64,000 nucleotides of DNA from Acholoe squamosa (Eukaryota; Annelida; Polychaeta; Phyllodocida; Polynoidae), in assembly GCA_949317995.1 (NCBI GenBank), contig OX439051.1, positions 45,821,250 to 45,885,249 on the forward strand. Reading direction: 5' to 3'. Each line of letters starts with the position of its first letter. Position 1 is the first letter of the stretch. The notes under the pieces are model-generated. The model saw only the letters and a list, made by a program, of their open reading frames with translations. It searched no databases and was not told where the DNA came from. Both the position numbers and the translations under genes were made by a program. This document shows, piece after piece, positions 58,182 to 64,000 of the stretch.

Positions 58182-58545
58182 GCCGTGTGCACTGCCGCTG
58201 TCCGCTGCCGGGCGACGAGGTGTATTATACACAAACATAACAGAGAGACTCATTCAAAGCAAGCCAAGCAATGAGGAGGTGTATTCTACACAAACATAAC
58301 AGCGAGACGCATATTTTTTTCGCCGTGTGCGCTGTCGCTGTCCGCTGCCGGGTGAGGAGGTGTATTCTACACAAACATAACCGCGAGACGCGTCTTTTTT
58401 CGCCGTGTGCGCTGCGGCTGTCTGCTGCTGGGCGAGGGTGTATTATACACAAACATAACAGCGAGACGCATTGAAATCTTTCACCGTGTGCCGCTGCCAA
58501 GCCTAGCCGAGACCGGGGCTGTCGCTGTCCGCTGCCGGGTGCCGA
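58182..58545. repeat. Tandem repeat of about 80 bp inside composite copy 2
   Basis: TTCGCCGTGTGCGCTG, CTGTCCGCTGCCGGGCGAGG and ACACAAACATAACAGCGAGA recur in order about four times. Copy 1 has fewer units. Confidence 0.85.
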
Positions 58546-58672
58546 GGTGTATGTACCTGTGTACACACAATGGCTGGTATTGAGTCCCGGGGAGGGGGAA
58601 TAATTTTTGTTTTCAACTTGAATTTATTGGTATAATATTGATTATTTATTGGTTTCGTGGTATAAAATAAGT

Positions 58673-58789
58673 AGTCAATGGATAACTCATGACTTGTGTG
58701 TGTAAGCAAAGGCTAATAACACTAGGCCTACGGCCTCGTGTCATTATCCTTCACTAACACACACGGGTCATGAGTTATCCATTGATTAC
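58673..58789. repeat. Outer palindrome of composite element, copy 2
   Basis: Arms of about 56 nt (left from 58673, right to 58789) centred on AGGCCTACGGCCT. TCAATGGATAACTCATGAC and its inverse pair perfectly; the inner part has mismatches. Confidence 0.85.
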
Positions 58790-59512
58790 TTGTTCAATAA
58801 CGGAACAAGGTCATGACCAAAAAAGCACTGTGGAGGCCAGAATCGTGAGATAAACTGGATTACACCTAGTTGACTGGATGTATTTCCCCAGGCTATCAAA
58901 CTAGAATTGATATAGAAACGCTGGCGGAGACTACCATCTACCATGTGCCTTTATCAGCCACCCCACACCTCCCATACTACTGTGACCCATGAGGAACACT
59001 TCTACCAGTATTTTTTATTCAATTATCTATACAAAAGTAATCTTTTTAAAGAGAAGGAGGTGGATTTCTTTTCCTCTTTTCTTTTGTGAAGGAAATAGAT
59101 AGATAAAAGATATGTGGCCATCATGGACCACCATACCCCTTCTCCTCCTGGCATGCAATCAATGAATTACCTTACACTTGCCGTCCTCCCACCCAATCAA
59201 CCTTTTGGACCGAGAATTGGCAGGGGCGACAAAGGCAGCGTTCTCAGGGGGAGAGTGTGTCCACGGTGCATCTCCTACCAGAGGTCTGGTGTCGGAAGTG
59301 TGTGTTGCCTAATGAGTTGTATGGTGGCCAGGTCCTGGACGATTCTCCCATATTTGGCCCAAATCACTTGATTTTCTCTTTTCACAATATTATTTTATGT
59401 CATTACTCTAGTACTAGTACTTATTGTTTCAATGTTATCCTGAGGCGGATTGTGATGTCCTCTCTTGACAGCCCAAAATCTTAATACTCAAAAGTTGGTA
59501 TTATATACTACC

Positions 59513-59516
<4 letters not shown>
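58790..59516. other. Non-coding DNA, nothing recognised
   Basis: The 85-codon frame at 59114-59371 has no family features. No gene. Confidence 0.45.

Positions 59517-59586
<70 letters not shown>
59517..59586. repeat. (TA)n microsatellite
   Basis: About 35 TA units. Confidence 0.97.
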
Positions 59587-59590
<4 letters not shown>

Positions 59591-60665
59591 AATGTGTGCA
59601 GCGGTTGGAACTATTTTTCCTCCAGGGCGTATGAATATATTTGACATCATCATAACAACTCCTCCAGTATATAAGTGGCAGGATATCAAACCAACGGTCA
59701 ATTAGTCTGAAACACTTGTGCAGCACACACCACGCCAGGTGGTACTGGAAGATTTTAAATTAAAAAGTTTATTTGAGTTAATACAGTATATTCCTTACAG
59801 CATGGGTAAGGGATCGAAGAGGAGCTCGAACAGTGTGGACCCCCATGGAGGCAGGTTGGATGACTTGCTTCAACCCTCAGCTACTGGGCATATTGGGGAG
59901 ATACCTGTTGACCAGACAATGGATGGATCTGGAGGACCGTACAGCTTGCCGAGATCAAAGGTTTATTGGAATCACAGGCGTTACAGTAACGACTGAAGAG
60001 TGAGAGAGTGAGTAATAGATGTTTAACGCCATTTCGACAGCTAAGGTCATATTCATGGCGAGAACTACATTACACAATTTCACAGGGGAATGTGTCAGTG
60101 CCCGCTCATATGTGCACCACACACATCCCGAGGGGATAGGAAAGAGGAGAAATAGACCCTTTTAAGTGGGCTAGGGAAGCCCACGACTGAAGAGGAGACG
60201 AAAGCATGTGGCTATGTCGACAAACAGCAGATGACGTCATCGAAGCGCTCAGTTTCTAGGAGACGCGGACACGGTCATCAACGTTTACCTCGAAACCATG
60301 GCAACAGGTACACGCGAAGAACCAGCTACAGCAGGTCAACATGGCGGAGGGGTCGTTCAGCATCTTCATGTTCGGAAATGTTAATTGAAAAATCCAGCAC
60401 AAAGATTTATACTGTATCGGCTCTAAGTATGACAAGTCAGTTAAGGATAGGGCGAACCGACATGGTTTGAAAGCCTTTGCTAAAGTGAATAGCCCAGACA
60501 TTCTGAGATATCTATCATACAATGGCACAGTACAAGCCCAAAGGAATCAAAGTTCTTAACCAAAAAGTTTCAAATCTAAGCAGTCTACCCAAACATGTTA
60601 CGCCTTTAACTCTTCTTCTACCATATTCTACATAAATATAGGGCCATCAAAACCAAATTATTTTC
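59587..60665. other. Non-coding or decayed DNA; unassigned frame at 59718-59996
   Basis: A 92-codon plus frame (internal ATG at 59802, MGKGSKRSSNSVDP) runs to 59996. I do not recognise it. TTTAACGCCATTTCGACAGC (60021) resembles a motif widespread in repeats of marine invertebrates. A TGACGTCA octamer lies at 60232-60239. No gene called. Confidence 0.35.
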
Positions 60666-60863
60666 GATCTTATTTGGATGGGGGCCTCCTGGGGCATTTG
60701 TGTGTAAACGTTAGATCCAGTTGTATTCTATAAGGTCCCTGAGTTTTTTGGCCTTCAGGGACTTTGGGTGGGCATGGATAAAGTCTACGACATGGATGGT
60801 CAGGTCCCTGTGTTTGTCATCTTTACCTCTATTAGAGCAGGAATTCAGGTGACACGCTACCTC
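60666..60863 (-). pseudogene. GIY-YIG endonuclease fragment of the Penelope-like element
   Basis: In the frame overlapping the RT stop, DLTIHVVDFIHAHPKSL and KKLRDLIEYNWI (to TAA 60711-60713) match the C-terminal helices of Penelope endonucleases. After a further shift, RLHTNAPGGPHPNK (60665-60710) matches the usual end. The N-terminal GIY and YIG strands are deleted. Confidence 0.65.
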
Positions 60864-61647
60864 ACTTTTGGAAAATTCCTTTCTGCTTATTTTGCCATAA
60901 TGGTCGGAAAATCTTGTTTTGATGGCATTTTGGTCTTCTATAGGACATTTTTAGTCCCTGACCATGAATTTGACTGGTGCTGCATGATTTACCAAGTAAA
61001 TCCCAGTTTCTTGTGGCTAATTTATGGATTTCATTGAACCCTGGGTTAAATGTGGTGACTAAGTAGTTACCCACATCTGGGTCTAGGGTGTTCTCTGGTT
61101 TTGGCACTAGTAGAGATTTTCTGTCAAGTTGACAGGCTCGATGAAAACTGTCTGCTATAAAGGCCGCTGGGTATCCACGTAGGACAAAATGTTTGCCCTG
61201 TTGGATACAGTGTTTTAGGAATTTCTGGTCATCTGAACATACACATCTTATTCTGAGAAATTGTCCATAGGGGATACCTTGAATGCTGTGTTGTGTGTGT
61301 GCTGACTGGAAATGTAGGTATGAGAAACTGTCTGTGGGTGTGGTGTACAGGTCAGTTTCTAATTTACCCTCAGTGTCTATGGAAACTGTAACATCTAAAA
61401 AATCCACTTTTGTAATGGAAGTTACCACTGTGAATTTTATTGTAGGATGTACCTTGTTTAAATAGAGCGTGAATTCATCTAATTCGGACTGGCTGTGGGG
61501 CCAGATGAAAAAGATGTCGTCTATAAATCTCACCCACATGAGTGGTTGACGTTTATAGGTGTATACCTTGGACTCTTCAAATTGATATACAGCTAAAAGC
61601 TTTGGTCTTCCCAGAAAGAAGTTACCATAGAGCATATCCCCGATCAT
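60862..61647 (-). pseudogene. Penelope-type reverse transcriptase, C-terminal part
   Basis: When intact this copies element RNA. Seen: the catalytic FIDD box in WVRFIDDIFFIWPHS, then HPTIKF, VDFLDVTV, LETDLYTTPTDSFSYLHF and GIPYGQFLRIRCVCS, in the order usual for Penelope-like RTs. After these comes a Cys/Lys-rich connector. The first palm motifs are missing, because the frame starts at a Met (61645-61647) within the LYGNFF-type block; upstream is a 54 bp duplication and then unrelated DNA. The frame ends at 60862 and the endonuclease continues in another frame. The FIDD aspartates are kept. Confidence 0.8.
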
Positions 61648-61724
61648 GAGATTTCACCCATTTTCAAGAAAGAAGTTACCATAGAGCATATCCCCAAAGA
61701 ATCATGAGATTTCACCCATTTTCA
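61614..61724. repeat. 54 bp tandem duplication at the Penelope 5' boundary
   Basis: AAGTTACCATAGAGCATATC and GAGATTTCACCCATTTTCAA occur twice at a 54 bp offset, with a short insertion (AAAGAATC) in the second unit. Confidence 0.9.
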
Positions 61725-61833
61725 AGGAAGTTATAGAGGGTCAAATATCGGCAAAAATCGACGAGTAACTCGCAAAAATGCGCGTCTGGTAAAGCACAGG
61801 AAACTCGCAAAAATGCGTGATTGGTAGAAGAAG

Positions 61834-61953
61834 AGTTAACAGGGCAGAGGGCTGCCACAATGACCCGTGTAGATACAAATATATTTGTAATGTGTGTGGT
61901 GCTTCTGGTCATAATCAGGAAAAGTGCCAAAAGAATAAGAAGGATTAGTGTGT
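61834..61953 (+). pseudogene. Zinc-knuckle fragment of a DIRS/Ngaro-like gag protein
   Basis: The frame gives CHNDPCRYKYICNVCGASGH and then NQEKC, a C-x4-C-x5-C-x2-C-x4-H-x4-C pattern, followed by a basic tail and TAG (61951-61953). Such extended knuckles are known from gag-like proteins of tyrosine-recombinase retroelements. No RT or recombinase is nearby. Confidence 0.45.
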
Positions 61954-62016
61954 TGCTCTTAGGCAGGGTCCTATGTTAGATTCTGAAATTTTGATGCTGA
62001 ATTTAGTATAGTCAGT

Positions 62017-62307
62017 ATGGTAGACTCTCCTAAGCCCCCAGTTTTATCCATTCCAGGTGGCAATAAAAATAATGGTTTCTGTGAAGTTAGCAATTCTTGT
62101 AATAATAACAAGAATTTATTTATTACTCATAGTAACCCAGTACAGGGTGAAAATGATCCATTGTTTAGTGTGGATTGTATTGGTAAGCCTAGCATCAAGG
62201 TTTATGATAGTTGTGTGAATGGCGTATGCAAGTGTGAGCATTTTATTTATGGTAAAAAATCTCAAATATTACCATGCAGATTAGCTAGTTTTCTATTAAT
62301 ATTGTGA
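62017..62307 (+). CDS. Unassigned frame of 96 codons, probably continuation of the gag-like fragment
   Basis: ATG 62017 to TGA near 62305. The protein starts MVDSPKPPVLSIPGG, is Asn-rich in the middle and has a Cys pair (CVNGVCKCEHF). Its last codons run into the LTR at 62303, so the LTR element cut it. No family recognised; likely a remnant. Confidence 0.3.
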   Translation: MVDSPKPPVLSIPGGNKNNGFCEVSNSCNNNKNLFITHSNPVQGENDPLFSVDCIGKPSIKVYDSCVNGVCKCEHFIYGKKSQILPCRLASFLLIL

Positions 62308-62671
62308 TGGTTCTACTTTTCTGCGGATGACAAAGGAGTCAACAAAAAGGTGATTTGGGTGTATGCGAACAGGTTTCTTTCGTTTACACAGGATACGGCT
62401 ACCCGGAGGTAGCTAGAATAGCTCTCGGCATGTACAAGATACTCTCAGTGGTTTCCAGAGATCTTAATCTGGAGGTGGTCAAGCCAACTCTGATGCGGCG
62501 GCTGAGCCCTGTCCCCCTTACAGGTAGAGACAGTGGTGCCACACCGTGCTTCCCTCTCACCTCCCACATAGGTGCTGCCACCTATCCGACAAGTGGAGGG
62601 CGGAGCCCGGCTGGCTGACTCACCCACCGCGCCAAAGGACCATAACGTTATTATGTACATATACCTCTACA
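62303..62671 (-). repeat. LTR of element A, inverted second copy
   Basis: 369 bp. On the minus strand it starts TGTAGAGG and ends CCATCACA. Homologous along its length to 6913-7279; shared blocks include GTGGGTGAGTCAGCCAGCCG and GGTGGCAGCACCTAT. Confidence 0.75.
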
Positions 62672-62906
62672 CTACCCCCACTAGATAAAACTAGGGGGAT
62701 AAATAAACCATTTAAAACCAACAATGGGGTTATATTATAGTTATATCTATCAATAATAATAGAGGTTTAACATTATGGTTGTATGTGTATTAAATGACAA
62801 TATAAACATTCATCCAGAACAAGAAATATTAATGAGTACTAAGTAATATCATGCACAATATCATAGTAACATTATAGACATATATCCGGAATAGAAGTAG
62901 TCCTAG

Positions 62907-62952
<46 letters not shown>

Positions 62953-63150
62953 CGGTTCTATTATTAGAACACTGTCCAGTCATGAAATGTGAATCCTATA
63001 TTGGTGATCCTTGTGGTTAGCTGACCACAGGATGGATGTGCTATGGTATATAATATTTAAGATGATAGGGCAGCTACCCTAATCCTCTGTGGTGTGCTAA
63101 AGTCTTGTATGGTTTAATGATATTGTAATGATATCCGGTTCAGAAGGCAA
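62303..63150 (-). mobile_element. 3' fragment of LTR element A, inverted relative to the left copy
   Basis: Polypurine tract (AGTGGGGGTAG, 62672-62682 on the minus strand) and 3' untranslated interior to about 63150, then homology stops. It contains a private (TA)n run at 62912-62950. No coding part remains. Confidence 0.7.
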
Positions 63151-64000
63151 CAAGTTTTATTCAATATCCTAGAGTACAGGAAGCTAATGGTATTCCAGAT
63201 GGGTATGAGGTCGTTTGGATAGCTCTGATTTACGACTACCAGGTAAGGCTTCGGAGTGAGTAAGTTCTAATGTTATTCCTACAGAATCCGGGAGGATTCT
63301 GTCTCTAGGTGCCGACCCGGCTATTATATAGCCACAGGGGTTGGGTGGCAACCTCTCGTGTTTAACCCGAGCAGCCTGAGGCCAGTGCTGCCACCACCCG
63401 CCAGGCGTGCCAGGTCTTCAACCCGAAAGGCCGCTCCGCTTGGGACCTAGTCAACCCGGACAAATCAAGCACGTCGAGTCACCCCGGCATAAACGCTTGA
63501 TTAAACAAGATGGCGGCAAGTCGCGCGAGAAACCCCAAACCCGGATCAAAGGTCAATGACCCTCGTTTCGGGTAATTGGGTCACGCGGTGCCACAAGCTT
63601 TTAATGCATCCGTAAACAAAATGACCTATTAGGGTACTTATTGTCTTCTCGACTCAATATTATCAGGAGTACACATGGAGAATACGTATAGCATTTTGCT
63701 GATACGTCAGATAAATCCGTCCACTACCCACGGGAACCTCGAGGAGCCGACAACAGAGCAGGTTAGAGCGGTTTCATTTCAAACTGACGGGCATCCCGAA
63801 GCTGCTGTCAACATGGTTGACACCACCTACTGTCATAACGAGTAACATCACAAACATGTAAAAGTGCAGACATACAAAAAAACAGGACTATACATCGTTG
63901 TGTTCAGGATTCAGTACTTATTAGAATCTATGGACGGGCTTATTTAGGTGACACTACTTCTCTGAGCAATCCTAGCACTACGGCGAACGCCCTCCTCATT
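63151..64000. other. CpG-richer DNA at the window end, nothing coding recognised
   Basis: CTATTATATAGCC near 63323 resembles a TATA box in GC-rich surroundings, and GAACCCGG-type bases recur. It could be part of another LTR or a promoter; I cannot decide. Confidence 0.35.

Larger units (their letters stand above)
57659..58789 (+). mobile_element. Composite tRNA-like element bounded by palindromes, copy 2
   Basis: Inverted counterpart of 10572-11345. Order: tail with CTGTCGATATTGC (57728), inner palindrome (to 57846), minus tRNA-like unit (57902-57972), plus tRNA-like unit (58098-58172), extra tandem repeats (58182-58545), AT-rich block with TTTTTGTTTTCAACTTG (about 58604-58620), outer palindrome (58673-58789). 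It is longer than copy 1 because of the tandem block. Confidence 0.7.
60666..61740 (-). mobile_element. Penelope-like retroelement with GIY-YIG endonuclease remnant, decayed
   Basis: An RT-to-endonuclease order on the minus strand, 5'-truncated near 61740 and 3'-truncated near 60660. It abuts the DIRS-like fragment at 61840 that lies on the opposite strand. Confidence 0.75.

Overview
The window is nuclear DNA from an animal with a large, repeat-rich genome, most likely a marine invertebrate. The reasons are eukaryotic splice signals, one exon of a receptor gene typical of bilaterians, long (TA)n and (CT)n microsatellites, minisatellites, and retroelements of several classes side by side (an L1/Tx1-like LINE, a Penelope-like element, LTR elements and a DIRS/Ngaro-like gag fragment). 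I cannot name the species. I see only one host coding exon.

Layout: 1-8.1 kb is a nest of retroelements. It holds a frameshifted LINE ORF2, an AT-hook ORF remnant, a decayed gag-only LTR element (about 2.7-7.3 kb) and a tiny LTR-38 bp-LTR element. From 8.1 to 50 kb there is almost no coding potential. The DNA is filled with MITEs, two related TA-target DNA transposons, several minisatellites, a recent 643 bp tandem duplication and many small hairpins. From 51.0 to 52.2 kb, on the minus strand, lies the first coding exon of a secreted or membrane protein with a Cache-like ectodomain resembling GPR158/GPR179-type (mGlyR-like) receptors. About 3 kb of CTG-rich, then CpG-rich DNA lies upstream and probably holds its promoter or 5' leader. 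From 57 to 64 kb comes another nest: a tRNA-derived head, a composite tRNA-like/hairpin element, a degenerate Penelope-like element, a DIRS-like zinc-knuckle fragment and an inverted copy of the left LTR element's 3' end.

Two systems look most worth following. (1) A 691 bp terminal-repeat miniature retrotransposon at 42.6-43.2 kb has LTRs that each carry a tRNA-Ala-like sequence with A and B boxes. Its primer-binding site is complementary to the 3' end of that same tRNA-like sequence. This suggests an element that encodes its own primer, and it resembles in design the plant Cassandra TRIMs that carry 5S rRNA. (2) A composite element (10.6-11.3 kb and, inverted, 57.7-58.8 kb) has two divergent tRNA-like units and a long palindrome at each end. 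The outer palindromes of the two copies differ in sequence but stay self-complementary.
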